A DNA stretch of 64,000 bases, taken from NCBI RefSeq assembly GCF_945859685.1, contig NC_079149.1, forward strand, positions 100,838,863 through 100,902,862, given 5' to 3'. The position numbers and the translations under genes were made by a program. How positions within the stretch are numbered: position 1 is the first letter of the stretch; each line of letters begins with the position of its first letter. This stretch comes from Eupeodes corollae. Its lineage: Eukaryota > Arthropoda > Insecta > Diptera > Syrphidae. The notes under the pieces are model-generated. The model saw only the letters and a list, made by a program, of their open reading frames with translations, did no database searches and had not been told where the DNA came from. This document shows positions 1 through 11,884 of this stretch, piece by piece.

Positions 1-454
1 ATCCACACCCACAGGACAGCGCAGTAGATCAGGTGGCGCACACAAGTGGCACAAGTGACCTCACCTAATTTGGAGCACGAAACTGGAGACATCTAGCTAG
101 ATGGAGAAGTTGGATGAGGTCCTAGTTCAAACAGTAGGAAATCGGAGTAAATTTCTAGTACACTTCTCACACAGGTGAGAAATAGATTTATAAATTAAAA
201 TTATACAAAATCAATATAATTTAACCCGAGAAATATGTCAAAATCTCTAAAATTGTCAAGAACTTCAATTTCTCCACTATAATCGTGTCTTTAAATAAAT
301 ATTTATTTTATCATCTATTTTAATAAGTATTTTATTTGTGCTACTTTAAATGTTTGAGCCCTAAGAATTAATATTAAACACAATACAAATGCTAATCCTT
401 TATCTACAATGAATTTTAGGCTTATTGTTTTTTTGCTGCAAAGGTTTTAAAATG
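1..454. other. Anonymous AT-rich sequence
   Basis: No reading frame, terminal repeat or RNA gene could be supported here. The first 180 bases are less AT-rich than what follows, but nothing in them was recognised. Confidence 0.5.
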
Positions 455-1560
455 CGTTGATGAAGTTTTTTCCAAGACATAGTCTTAAAATAAAATCTTT
501 TAACCTATATCACAACGACTATTTCCAAAGGTTGTTACTCTTCTATCTCATGATAAGAAGCGGGGGCGTCGTGAATCTGGTTGGGTTTCAAGAGCATTGG
601 GTGGAATTGAATCTTTTCTCGAAAATGCTGATGATTGTCAGGTTTCCTTTAAGATCGGCATTGCTGGAACAGTTCCAACGAACCAAACGATAAAAAAAGG
701 GAAAGAGGAAAAATGTGGTGATCGAATTATAATAGCTACTCAATCTGGATGGAACGACCAACGGTTTTTTTTTAATATTGCTGGTTTTAAAATCTTGAAT
801 TCAAATAAAAGCGAAGACCGAATTAGAATTGTGAAAGCTGCAGCAGCCATAATTAAACAGTATATCCAGTTTCAAATATCCGATAATACTACATACCCTA
901 CTGGTGATGATTTTTGTGTACCTAAAACCCTAAATACGAAACTCATATAATAAAGAAAACGGATATTGAAAATAGAAACAGGAAGTGCCATGCCATAGGG
1001 CGTAGCATTATATCAGCTGTGCGTCCCAGATACTAAGCAGCCTTGCATTATTTATATACAGAAACCTTCGTTCTAAGAAGTTGGTAAACCTTATATCAGG
1101 CTTATAGTTTTGTTCTTTATACTATGAAGCTCAGTTGTTAGAGATATTATCTATTTGCCACGTCAGACCAGATTCGAGCTGTTCATTTAACCAATTTGTG
1201 TTTGATAACGCGGACTTTAATGTGAGAACGTGAGATGTACTAAATACATTCCGTTCTTTGGGCGGAATAAGATGCATCGCTGCATTTACATCTATAGGAA
1301 AAGAAACCGACACACGAATGCAAAAGCTGAAAATACTACCTTATGCTAAATAAACTGGAGAACTAAGAGTACTTCATTCCGAAATATTTCAGAAAACAGA
1401 TGGCGGATGATAAAGTAATTTTCTACAATGCTTATTCTCCAGGCATGCAGGCAATAAGCCATATATTGGGCGGGTTTCAGAATATTGCAAACGATGAAGA
1501 AGATTTTGATTAAGAGAATTTAGGTGAAACTTCTGCAACAACAAAGTTGCAACAACCTAT
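455..1560 (+). pseudogene. Broken remnant of an uncharacterised arthropod protein family
   Basis: Two overlapping frames read as one interrupted protein. The first gives YHNDYFQRLLLFYLMIRSGG. After a frameshift near 560-600 the second gives RALGGIESFLENADD, then KKGKEEKCGDRIIIATQSGW, and runs to a stop at 950. Further fragments in mixed frames follow, notably FVFDNADFNVRT and LGGIRCIAAFTS around 1190-1290, with stops in between. From memory these blocks occur in the same order in large uncharacterised proteins of arthropod genomes that behave like multicopy mobile genes. The same broad family may include the nuclease-like fragment at 31.4-32.3 kb, but that link is inference. No catalytic motif is visible here and no terminal repeats were found. 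It is certainly non-functional, with several stops and at least two frameshifts. Function is unknown. Confidence 0.45.
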
Positions 1561-4500
1561 CAGGTCATTCACTCGAAAAATTCGATGCAGCTGAATCCTC
1601 ATAAAAAAAATTAGAAAAAAATTGAAGAAGAATGGTATTTAGTGCTTTTTTTATTGAACTTATATGTTAATTTATTAATTAATTCTTTATGCAATACTTA
1701 ACTTAATGAAAAGAAATGAGAAAGATAAAAAGGAATTTAATAATACATATAACCATCAGCCATTCATAAATTTAATTTGTTTTAAGTTCGATTTTGCTAT
1801 AAAGATTATGAACTAAGTTCTTGGAGAAAATTATATTACTTATTTTTAAAAAATAAACCTTAGGATACGAGAAACTATTTCCAAGATAAGCATGAAAAAC
1901 GTACTTGTTTTCCTTTAAGGTGGATGGACATATTTATACCCTAATACTATTTTTTCTTTCGGAAATTTAATAAGCTTCAATTTTGTAGTAGATTATTTTT
2001 TCATACGATAAATAATTTTCAAGATAAACCCAAAAAACCGAATGTTTCTCTTCACTGCCGCTAGAATTATTTTTAAAAAAACACGAACAAATTCACAAAA
2101 GTTTTTTTTTATAAAATTTAATGAGATTTAATTTTGTGGAACAATATTTTTTAATACGAGAAATAGTATCGAGATAAATACGAAAAACCGAAACAACTGT
2201 ATGTTCCTCTGTCACTAGAGTTCACGTCGGATTCTTGGGAACTTTTTTTGGGTCATCATAGGACATCTTTTAGTAAGTCTGCCAAATTTCAAAACTGTTG
2301 AATTTTTTTTGAGGTAAAGGCAATTTTTTTCGTTCATTGATTGGACCATTTGGAGAAAAGTTGTATTATTTTATTAGGGATATATTCCATTGGTGATTTC
2401 AATTTTTGAAGATTACAAAGGCCTCCTTTCAAATAGACTAATTTTGTACCCATGCATACTTCAACTAATTTCTCGCAACTAAGAAAGTGTAGTAAGGTGG
2501 TTTGTTATTTATGTGATTCATCTTGACAGTTTTTCATGTTATATTTGGGTAATGGATATAGAAAAATTAAATAATCAAGAACAATTAAATAATCAAGAAA
2601 ATAAATTTAATGAAATGGTAGCTATTTTTTGTTTTGTTTTTTATTAATTTTTTATTTCAATCAAAATGGACCTTAATATCTAGTGCTCATGATATTAAAT
2701 AAGAATTATTTATTTCAAAACTAAAACTGATATAACTTTAAAACGCATATTACTTTAATTTCAAAAATATAGTCATTTAAATAATTTTTGGGGCTTTGAA
2801 AAAAATTTGATAAACACGAATATTTTTCGAATCATTACCACTAATTAAAAACATATCACTTAGATTGGTAGAAATAAAATAGGTCCTAAAAAACTGCCCA
2901 GACAAAATATCTATGTGTGCATAATGTGTTATTGAAGTAATGGCGTAATTATTAATTGTTTGTCAATTAATAAAAGATTACAGCTTAAGATTTAACAGTT
3001 GCCTGAAAAGTGGGCTTTTCAGAATGGAATACTCTATATTGACTTTAATATCTATAAAATAAATGTGCTGTTAACCTCCTAATCTCAAATAATAGACATT
3101 TTGTTTTAATTTTATATTTCCTAAGGTTGTCAATTCTATTGTTCTTCATTAATTCATCTTTAAAAAATATGTGGACAAATAAAAGGCGACGTAACCTTTA
3201 AACTTAACTAAAAGCTCATCTTAAAATTGCTTTCCAGGGATTGAACCCTTAAGCAATCAAATGAACATTCAACAACACATTTGCAATATAGAACTTCCAA
3301 TTAAGTCATTTAATTTATTACATATATTTCATATTAAATTAATTAAAAAAGTTGAATAATTTTGAAAATAAACAAAAGATTTATATATAGTCTTAAAATC
3401 CTTTCTATTTTTGTTTTTTTTTTTGTTTTGTAAAGTTCCGAAACTGAATTGAATTAAATCACCCTCAATATAAATAAAAACAAATACAAACAAAAAAATT
3501 ACTTTCAAAAGCAAGAAACTTTCTTCATCATAAACATAACAACTAAATTGAAAATTATAACAAGCTGATTATTTTATTCTCTTATTTTGATAGTATAACT
3601 TTTATAATATTCAACTATAAGTAGACAAAGACAAAGACAACAAAACATAAACTTTTTCACTTCCAACAAATCGCATGTAATCTCAATCTCATACATACAC
3701 ACATTCTCTGATGATGATGCTCTCAAGCTTACCATTTTATAACCTACTTTATGGAAAATCTGTTCATATTTTCTATTGTAAAATCGAATTTTATGGAGAG
3801 ATAACATAATTTTAACAAATTATATTACAATACAATTTCACTTATCGGAATATGTACTGTACACCCCTCCCCTCAAACCTCCTTCCATCTTACCCTGAAT
3901 GTATGTAAGTCTGAAAAGTCTGATCTGATGCAAAATATATAGCCACAAGCGAAAACTTTGTCCATATTCTGTTCTTTTCAGTGCGATAAGAACTTTCACA
4001 AAAACTAATTTTCAATCTATCTTATAAAAGCCACACCCCCACCATCCACCGCCCTCTCTTATACGTTTGTGTATAGCAACTTTTCACAGTTTTCTCATCA
4101 AAAAATTGATAGCTTAAGTCGAGTGGTATAGTGAAAGTTTTATTCACCTCTTTTTCTGCTTTTCATGAGTTTTTTTTTCGCCAAACTTTAAGTCAAAAAT
4201 AGAATTTTATTTTCTTAGAATAAAAGAAAAAAATTAAATCAGTCCTGACCCCAATTTTGTTCAGACTTTAGATAAGTGAAAGGCAAGGCAAGGCGAGCAC
4301 AAAAACTTCATTGCTGGGACTTGAAAAGAAGTCGTGGATCTCGAAAAAAGAACAACAAAAAATACCCACGGTTTGTGAGATTGAAATCCACTACGAGTAA
4401 ATTAAACATAGTTTCCGAAGTACGGAAACGGATATATCAATAAACAAATTCTTCAAGCCATCCAACCAACTCTAACGTCCTTCTATAGGTACAATGGAAC

Positions 4501-5540
4501 AATGCCTTATTTCGCTAGGAGTAGGGGTTGTTTTTTGCTGAGTCTTCGTCTATGTATATAAAGTTGGAGGTTGGGAGAAAAATGAGTTCAAACTTCAAGT
4601 CAAATAAACCATCAGGTGCACCCAACGCAATGATACGATACCCGCAGCAGGAACTCAAACCCTCTTGATGTCAAATGGGCTAATCGTTTGTTTCCCTGTA
4701 CCGGTTCTTTTTTACTCTGCGAACTTTTGCAAATGGAATAATTTTTGATGTTGTTTTTTTCTGCGGGAATTCTAGAAATAGAAACAAACAAAAAACACCC
4801 TGTAAAAAGTTTCAAGTTTTAGACCACAACAATGCTTTGCGCTTTCTCAACTGAAACTAAAACTAGTGCCAAAGTCAAAGTGGTCAGAAAAATTGGTTGC
4901 TGTGAAACATTTTTTAAATGATGGCAATTTAGAAAAAGTTATTTTCTTTATTTTTTGTTTTTATTTTGTTGGGGTTTTTTTTGTTGGTGTAAATAATGTT
5001 TTTTAAGTGGAAATTATATTTATTGTGTACATTGGACAATCTATGTATAGGAGTACAGAAATCAATGATACTCTTATCAAGGGCGATGATGTTATGAGGG
5101 TTTGGTATTTTGTTATATAAGTTTTTGAAAGCTTTTTCGTTTTTTTTTTAAGTTTATTGCTATTGAGTTATCTAAAGTAAAAAATTAGATAAGATTAACA
5201 TAATTTCTAAGCATTTTAATTTTTTTTTATAGGTTGAAGATTGAATATCTTGAACAATCTTTTGGATTTTGTGTGAAAAGCTGTGAATCTTGTTTTCCTA
5301 ATGAGAAGTAACGTTCAAAGCACTTGGAATATGTTCAACTCAAAGTTTATTTATTTATTTATATAATGGAGCTCATTCAAGTCGGCCACGTCTTGGATTC
5401 TTGGTTCAGGATAATGTTAGCCTCAGGCCATTTGCTGAAGTTAGCAGTTACCACCAGATTGTATTTGTTTCTAGCATTAATTTTTGGAAATAGAACAGCT
5501 ACATCAACAGCAATCCTTCCAAACGGTCAACAAACATTAT
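1561..5540. other. Long AT-rich interval without a supported gene
   Basis: About 4 kb of AT-rich DNA with many homopolymer runs. The small frames at 3329-3514, 3574-3807 and 4612-4815 show no recognisable domain, biased composition or conserved motif, and look like chance frames. This could be intronic or intergenic host sequence. The only structure seen is the degenerate tandem repeat at 1861-2260, annotated separately. Confidence 0.5.
1861..2260. repeat. Degenerate tandem repeat, about 140-150 bp, three copies
   Basis: A block of the form TACGAGAAA followed by AAGATAA and GAAAAACCG recurs at 1866, 2004 and 2155, spacings of 138 and 151 bases. The second and third copies share more: a preceding ATTTTGT tract and a following CACTGCCGCTAGA or GTCACTAGAG stretch. 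Copies are strongly diverged. It may be the core of an old transposon, but no ends were found. Confidence 0.45.
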
Positions 5541-5544
5541 ATTA

Positions 5545-5800
5545 CATAATTTTTAACTTCCCATAGGAAGTTATTGTAATGGTCCCGATTTGTCGAAATG
5601 TAGACATTTCTCGACGTTTTAAGGTTGTTATACAGATAATAGTGCAGAAAAATGCAGAAAGAACTCTAAAGAAAATTGCGTGGTTGTTTTTTTTTTTACC
5701 ATAGCAGTTTAGAAAAAAGCTGAACATTTTGGTTAAAACTGAATATCTCACGAACCCATGATGCTAGCGACTTAAATGAAATTTTACAATATACTAGCCG
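5545..5800 (+). mobile_element. Helentron-like (INE-1/DINE-1-like) 5' fragment
   Basis: This begins with the palindrome AACTTCCCATAGGAAGTT, followed by TTATTGTAATG, the same head block as at about 10.35 and 22.54 kb. Shared blocks follow in the same order: GACATTTCTCGACG, GTTATACAGATAATA, GCAGAAAG, AAGAAAATTGCGTGG and CATAGCAGTTTAGAAAAAAG. The GTAC/GTCC microsatellite found in the longer copies is deleted. The sequence then stops matching where a different element begins near 5802. Confidence 0.6.
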
Positions 5801-5945
5801 ACCCCACAAACGTTGCTTTGTCACATAAATAATTTATAGACAATATTGTGGTAGAAATAAATATCTTATTGTAAGTGCGTACAGATGTGGTATAAGTGGG
5901 AGAGGTATAGAGCACTGTAAACGGTGGCAAAATATTAAAATAAAA
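5801..5945 (+). mobile_element. Short repeat fragment resembling another Helitron-type 5' end
   Basis: It starts TACTAGCCGACCCCACAAAC, a G/C-rich block that stands out from its surroundings. From memory, similar CTAGC-GACCC-CAAACG heads are common at the start of dispersed non-autonomous repeats in insects. It is sandwiched between a plus-strand Helentron-like head and a minus-strand Helentron-like tail, so it may have inserted there or be a variant middle segment. Classification is tentative. Confidence 0.3.
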
Positions 5946-6447
5946 AGAGGCTGGGATGCGACCCACACTGATAACTTCCCATCCCGTCTGTCGATTTGTC
6001 TTGCTTAAAAGTTTGTCTATATGTACTCGTATCAATTTTTACCAAATTTGCAAACTATTTTTGTAGATTTTATTTTGTATGAAAAAAACGGATTATTGGA
6101 TTTTTATATAAAAATTACTGAATATCAAAAACAATATTTTCTGTGAAATAAAATAAGTTTGAAGCCAAAATTTTTAATTTTTGAAAAGCTATTTGAGTTG
6201 AAAGTAAATTTTTACCAAGTTTTAGCATTGTTTTTTTTTAGACTTCTATTTTTTGTAAAAAAACTGTCAATTCGATTTTTTATTCAAAATTTGTCCTAAT
6301 GTTGAAAACCATATTTTTTTATAAGGAAAAATAAGTTAGAAGCTAGCTATTATCTCAAATTTTTGAAAATATATTTGAGTCGAAAATCATTTTTTACCAA
6401 CTTTTGTTAATTTTTTTCGGTTTTTATTATTATAATAATTATTATTA

Positions 6448-6497
<50 letters not shown>

Positions 6498-6870
6498 AAA
6501 GCCAATATCTCAAAGTTTTGAAAAGATATTTGAGTCGAAAATCAATTTTTAACAACTTTTATTAATTTTTTTTTTAGTTTTTTATTTTTTGTGAAAAAAA
6601 TGCCAATTCGATTTTTCTCAACGTTTTTCAGAATGTTGAAAACCATATTTCTTCTAAGATAAAATAAATTTGAAGATTAAATTTCATGTTTTTGAAAAGA
6701 TATTTGAATCGATATTCAATTTTGACCAACTTTGAGTAATGTTTTTTTTTAGATTTTTATTTTTTATAAAAAAAACTGTCAATTCGATTTTTCTCAAAAT
6801 TTTATCAGATGTCAAAGACATTATTTTTCGTTGCACAAAATTGTCTAACTATTTGCGAGTGTATTATTTT
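5940..6870 (-). mobile_element. Helentron-like element, inverted 3' portion with core repeats
   Basis: Read on the minus strand this ends with the family tail: CAAGACAAATCGACAGACGG, GGATGGGAAGTTATCAGTGT and GGGTCGCATCCCAGCCTC. The GGGATG and CATCCC pieces can form a terminal stem-loop. Upstream of the tail on the minus strand lie several diverged copies of a roughly 175-bp core repeat whose landmark is TCGAATTGACAGTTTTTTT. The same arrangement appears on the plus strand at 10.35-11.58 and 22.54-23.73 kb. No coding sequence is present, so this is a non-autonomous copy. Confidence 0.6.
6427..6496. repeat. (ATT)n microsatellite
   Basis: About 70 bases of ATT/TTA trinucleotide repeat with few interruptions, inside one core repeat of the surrounding Helentron-like element. 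Confidence 0.9.
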
Positions 6871-6879
6871 TTACGAAAA

Positions 6880-8560
6880 AGCAAGGATTCCTACTAAATC
6901 TTTGCTTAACAGCGTTAAAAAATGTGTTGATTTATACCAAACTTGGAGAGATTTGTAAAAAAATGCGAAAAAAAACTGGGGAAGTGTTCAAACGACGTCA
7001 ACAAGAGTTTGGAACCAATTTGGACAATTTATTTGATATTTATCACGCAGATGCTCTCCAATTGATGAAAATAAAAGAAGATAGAATATTTTTGCAACTG
7101 CAACGAGAGCCAGGACGACCCGGTCATTTAGCTGGATAAAAAGCTGGCAGATTTTACTTTTGCGGCGAGCGACTGGGATCGCTCTTGCTTAAGTGTGCTT
7201 AAGTTAACGAAACTGAGAAAAATTGAACGAAACGGAGTTAGACTCCATTATGGTCACTCGTTTTGAGATTCTTTGTATTCGCACGTTTACTTTTGCGCGC
7301 ATATGCTAGCTTATGCCTATTATAGTTGGGCCTTTAGACATCGAAGAAAATTTAGCAAATGAGCTCGAGACCCCACAGCCCGGGATAGGTACAATTGAGG
7401 TGAGAACAGATATCATTAGTCCTAAATTATAAGCGGTAGATTTAGCAGCCTGGGACCAGTAAAACAGGAATTAAAAATAGACAGTTGAGCATGAAATATT
7501 CTGTTTATATTATACAAGCTGCCATAGAAGCATTAGGGCAAATCCCTGACGAATTGACTATAAGTAAGTCTTCCATCCAACGTATCCGTACTCAAAAGAG
7601 AGATTAACGCGCCAAAGCAATAAAATAAGATTTTGGTAATAACGTGTTGTCACGGTACATTGGGACGGTCTAGATGCAAGAAAAACGGCTTCCAATTGTT
7701 GTTGGAACAGAGATTGGATAGGGAAGTTCTTATTTTTGCTTGCCGTCACCATGTTAACGAGATAGTATTAAAAAGTGTTTTTGAAACTAAAATCAGCCAT
7801 GTGACAAAAAGCCCCGATATTCCACTGTTGAAACAGTTCAAAGATGGTTGGAAAAATATAAACTCCATTAAATATCAACAGTTTCAGAAAAAACTTACAA
7901 GCTTTCCTAATCGTTTCACAGATAGGTGAACTTATTAAATTCTATCAAACAGTATTGATCAAGAAAATAGTCAGAGATGTTTATCGAGAATTTATTGAGC
8001 TCTGTTTGATATTTTTGGGAGCAAATCCAGAAAAGCAGTTCAAGATTGGACCTATAGGGGCCATGCATGAAGCTAGATGGATGGCAAGAGCAATATATTC
8101 CCTTAATATGGTTTTACTTAGCTGTCAATTGAAAATAACTTCCAAGGACAAAGCATCACCTTAGATGTACGCTACTTTATTGTAACATGTTATGTTAAAC
8201 TGTGGCTTCAATGCATTTTAGCAGTGAAATCACCTTACCAGGATCTGTGCTTCCTGGAGGCAATAAAGGACTATGAACAAGAGGATCAAAGTATCTCGAA
8301 AGCAGTTCTTAAGAAGTTTTGTCAGCATTTATGGCGTTTGACAGATGAAGTAGTCATGCTTTCTTTATTTGACAATTTGACAAGGGAACAAGTGTCGACC
8401 CATGAGTAACATAAAACAGTTTCGGTTGTCCTTTTATTTTGAGTTATTTTATCTTTATTATTTTGTATTGTTTCAGATAAGAACTTAGAAGATTTCGTGT
8501 CAATCAGAAGCAAGTTCTTCTTCGCTCGACTCAAAATTGATGACAGTTTTTTTCAAGAAA
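6880..8560 (+). pseudogene. Decayed transposase-like gene of an unnamed arthropod family
   Basis: Reading frames switch repeatedly but form one recognisable series. At 6924-7139: FGTNLDNLFDIYHADALQLM and IKEDRIFLQLQREPGRPGH. Near 7490-7600: YIIQAAIEALGQIPDELTIS followed by KSSIQRIRTQKRD. At 7633-7919: LGRSRCKKNGFQLLLEQRLD, then LIFACRHHVNEIVLKSVFE and PLLKQFKDGWKNINS. At 7955-8164: IGPIGAMHEARWMARAIYSL. At 8224-8409: LCFLEAIKDYEQEDQSISK and LWRLTDEVVMLSLFDNLTRE. The ACRHH...E and GAMHxARWMA...IYSL signatures match, from memory, a multicopy uncharacterised family in insects and other invertebrates that resembles a DNA-transposon product. The superfamily cannot be assigned from sequence alone. 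Multiple stops and frameshifts mean it is dead. No terminal inverted repeats were found. Confidence 0.5.
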
Positions 8561-8825
8561 GTCCATATTCATTGAATACTTCAACTTCATATTTAAAAGC
8601 CAAAAATGCTGTTTCAAGTCGTCACGGATTGCTGTTATCCAATCGCTTTAAAATTTTATAGTCAAGTATTTAAAGCTAATACCAACAAAACTGGAGGGTA
8701 TGCATATCAAGTTTCGAAAAAAATGTTCCCTTGTACCTTGGGACACCCTAATATATGTTTATATAAAATATTGTTGGTAATTTTGAATTTTTTAGGAATA
8801 ATTCAACTGACAACTTTTTTAACCC

Positions 8826-8925
8826 AACACGAAAACTTACAAACTTTTAAGCAAGACAAATCGATAGGCGGGATGGGAAGTTATCGGAGTGGGTCGCACC
8901 CCAGCCTATTTTTGTAATTTTTCGG
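8826..8925 (+). mobile_element. Isolated 3' terminus of a Helentron-like repeat
   Basis: The sequence ACAAACTTTTAAGCAAGACA, then AAATCGATAGGCGGGATGGG, AAGTTATC and GGGTCGCACCCCAGCC matches the tail of the copies at 11.5 and 23.7 kb with a few substitutions. No core repeats or head block precede it, so only the end survives. Confidence 0.65.
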
Positions 8926-9610
8926 AATCACTTTTCAAGGTTCGTCTTTTGTACACAACCAATATAATCGTCATCTCAAATTTCCAACGTCTTGTTGACC
9001 GTTCTAATGTATAAGATGTACATAAATAAGTTCCATTGGTTATTTTAGAATGGAGTTTGCATCACATTTTGAAATTTACTTCGCCAAAAGTGTGTCGGGA
9101 ACGTAACTATAAAGGTTTTTCAAAAAAGTTTTCACCTATGTATATTGTTTCCAACTTTTTAAAATTATAAAATACAGTTATTTCAATTTATCGCTTTTTC
9201 ATTTTTTTTTTCATTTTCTTTGTTATATGAAGTTTTAATTATATGACGTTTTGAGAAATTAGGCGAGTTTTATAATGAAGTTCAATATTGAATACTTGCA
9301 CCAACAATATGTAATGAATATTCAAACCAGCATTTCTAATGATTTAGTAATAAAAAAAATCTGTTGCTCTCCAAGAAAATATGAAGCTTAATGGTCAAAC
9401 ATCAAACGATTTACAAAGTTCGTGTGAACTTTTTTCTCAATTTTTTAGGTTGGTTTATGTATGTTGACCATTCTTCATTTAATATTTATCAAACGGAAAG
9501 CTATTCCAGTAGTAATGCTTATATTTCAACGCTTAATCTTTTTGAATCCGATAGATCCTTAATGATATTTCAAAATTAAAACCCAGTTTTAATCCTGGTC
9601 CTAATATAAT
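8926..9610. other. AT-rich interval, nothing recognised
   Basis: No supported coding region. The frame at 9391-9579 has no recognisable motif. Confidence 0.45.
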
Positions 9611-10345
9611 CTCATGCTTTATTGTAGATATGTCACCGATTCTTTTGAATCTGGCTACCAGGTTGACACTATCTATACTGATTTTGTCAAAGTTTTGACT
9701 CAATTTGCCATAAAATTCTTATAGCTAAACTAAAAGTTTTCGGTATTCATGGATTGCTTTCGAAATGGATATCTAGCTAACTTAATGACAGAACACAATG
9801 TGTGAAATTGGGAAAATTTAGTTTCTTTCAAGTATTATTAAAGTTTCATCTGGAGTTCCTCAAGGAAGTCACCTTGGACCACTTCTTTTTAATATTTTTG
9901 TTATTTCTTTTAAAAAATGCTTTATGTTTAATGTATGGTGATGACCTTAAAATAGAAAGAGTGGAAAAGACTTCTACAAGATTTGTAGTTAATATGTATC
10001 TAGGTGTGCCTTAACTGGACTTGATTTATTAGAAAAAAGACAATCTATTCAGTGTTTGTTGTTTGTGCATGATGTATTTTCTTATCGTATTAAGTGTCCA
10101 CCGATTCTTAGTTAATTTGAGATCTATATTCCAGAGAGAGAATTGCGGGTACGTCATTTTCTTAATAATCCAAAACATAGATACAATTATGGTTGCAATG
10201 AATCCTTTTCTAGGTGTATTAAACTTTTCAATTCTTTATGTAATGAACTTGATTTCTCAACAAACAGATTTGAATTTAAAATTAATTTACAAAATATTGT
10301 GCATTAGCTTAAGATAAGTATTTATTTAAATATACTTATTTACTT
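9611..10345 (+). pseudogene. Jockey/CR1-like non-LTR retrotransposon, reverse transcriptase fragment
   Basis: Pieces of the reverse transcriptase can be followed across frameshifts: VDTIYTDFVK (palm motif A, the D after YT), FGIHGLLSKWIS-like sequence near 9740-9775, then SSGVPQGSHLGPLLFNIF at about 9850-9900, the conserved SGVPQGS block. A YADD-like box is visible as YGDDLKI at 9936-9956, with G in place of the usual A or V. Farther on, LEKRQSIQCLLFVHDVFSYR and a C-terminal segment ending near 10315 resemble the jockey/CR1 thumb and tail. Stops and frameshifts are frequent. The 5' part (endonuclease and ORF1) is missing, as in most 5'-truncated LINE copies. The following Helentron-like repeat begins immediately after its end. 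Confidence 0.6.
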
Positions 10346-11582
10346 ATAGGAAGTTATTGTAATGTGTCCGATTTGTCAAATTGAAAATTTTGACATTTCT
10401 CGACGTTTAAGGGTCAATAGAGTCGAAATAAAAGATTTTTAGAAAGATGTCTGTGCGTGCGTCTGTACGTACGTTTGTACGTCCGTACGTTCGCGACGTT
10501 TTTTTCGTCCTCCATAGCTCAAGAACCAGAAGAGATATAGATTTCAAATAAATTTTGTTATACAGATAATAAGGCAGAAAGATGCAGAAAGGGCTCTGAA
10601 GAAAATTGCGTGGGTAATTTTTTTAACATAGCAGTTTTAAAAAAAGGTGAACATTTTGGTTAACCCTAAATATCTTACGAACCAAAAACGCTAGAGACTT
10701 GAATTAAATTTTATATAATATATTGTAACGTGATACCAAACAGGTATATTTTCTGCAAAAAAAAAATCAATATAACGGTCTCAGTAAAACTGAAAAAAAA
10801 TATGTCACCTCCAAAATTTTACTACTGAAATATGATTTCATCTCCAAAACAATTTTGTTAAACGAAGAATAATATTTTTGACATCTGATAAGATTTTGAG
10901 CAAAATCTAATTGACAGTTTTTTTTATAAAAAAAATAAAAATCTAAAAAAAACATTAATTAAAGTTCGTAAAAATTGATTTTCGACTTAAATATCTTTTC
11001 AAAACTTTGAGATATTGGCTTTAATTATTTTTATCTTTCAAAAATATTGTTGTCAACATTCAGTTAAATTTTGAAAAAAATCGAATTGACAGTTTTTTTA
11101 CAAAAAATTAAAAACAAAAAAAAATTAACATAAGTTGGTATTAAATGATTTTCGACTCAAAAATTGTAGATAAAGCCAAAACTACTTTTATCTTTCAAAA
11201 AATATTGTTGTTAACATTCGATAAAATTTTGATAAAATCGAATTGATAGTTTTTTTACAAAAAAATAAAACTCTAAAAAAAACAATACTAAAACTTGGTA
11301 AAAATTTACTTTCGACTCAAATAGCTTTTTAAAAATTAAAAATATTGGCTTCAAACTTATTTTATTTTACAGAAAATATTGATTTCGATATTCAGTAATT
11401 TTTATATAAAAATCCAACTATCCGTTTTTTTATAAAAAATAAAATCTACAAGAAAAAGTACGCAAATTTGGTAAAAATTGATACGAGTACATATAGACAA
11501 ACTTTTAAGCAAGACAAATCGACAGACGGGATGGGAAGTTATCAGTGTGGGTCGCATCCCAGGCTCTTTCTTATATACATAT
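10346..11582 (+). mobile_element. Helentron-like (INE-1/DINE-1-like) non-autonomous element, nearly complete
   Basis: It starts with a partial head (TATAGGAAGTTATTGTAATG) and shares blocks with the copy at 22.5 kb in the same order: GTCCGATTTGTCAAATTG, a GTAC/GTCC microsatellite, CATAGCTCAAGAACCAGAA, GTTATACAGATAATAAGGC and AAACGCTAGAGACTTGAATT. Four diverged core repeats of about 175 bp follow, each marked by TCGAATTGACAGTTTTTTT or a variant. The tail is CGACAGACGGGATGGGAAGT followed by GGGTCGCATCCCAGGCTC. The head palindrome and the tail share AACTTCCCAT/ATGGGAAGTT as subterminal inverted repeats, plus a terminal GGGATG/CATCCC stem. A tandem-repeat core with a head microsatellite and subterminal inverted repeats is the design known for Helentron-derived INE elements of flies. 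No coding capacity. Confidence 0.6.
10446..10500. repeat. GTAC/GTCC-type microsatellite in the head of the Helentron-like element
   Basis: Runs of GTGCGTGCG, GTACGTACG and GTCCGTACG form a short variable tetranucleotide tract. The copy at 22.65-22.71 kb has extra GTCCGTAC units, so the tract differs in length between copies. Confidence 0.7.
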
Positions 11583-11599
11583 ATATTTATATTGTATAT

Positions 11600-11690
11600 A
11601 CATTTAGTTATATTACTCATTGAATTGTTAGTAGTATCTGTAAGATATAAAATCCTTAGATGAATAAATAAATAAATAAATTACGAAATG
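11600..11690 (+). repeat. AATAAATAAATAAATAAA tail, possible LINE 3' end
   Basis: The sequence GATGAATAAATAAATAAATA near 11659-11682 resembles the short tandem tails that jockey/CR1/I-type elements leave at their 3' ends. A similar AATAAATAAATAAG tail ends the jockey copy at 33.9 kb. No coding sequence of such an element is visible just upstream, so only the tail may remain. Confidence 0.35.
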
Positions 11691-11884
11691 TCAGTTGATC
11701 GAGTAGACTCACGAGCAGTAAAATGTTTACAATTTTGTTATTGGAATTCAAACCTATCAAATAAATAAATATTAATGCATCCAATGATCGCAATGAAATG
11801 AAGGGGGTAATTGCAAAATTAAAAAAATATTTAATTATTTTGAGGCAACAAAGTGATCAAAATTCTCGTGATTTTTGTAAATGT

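Noticed and set aside
3329..5020. Several 60-77-codon frames on the minus strand
   Set aside because: No domain or conserved motif, homopolymer-driven composition and no supporting context.
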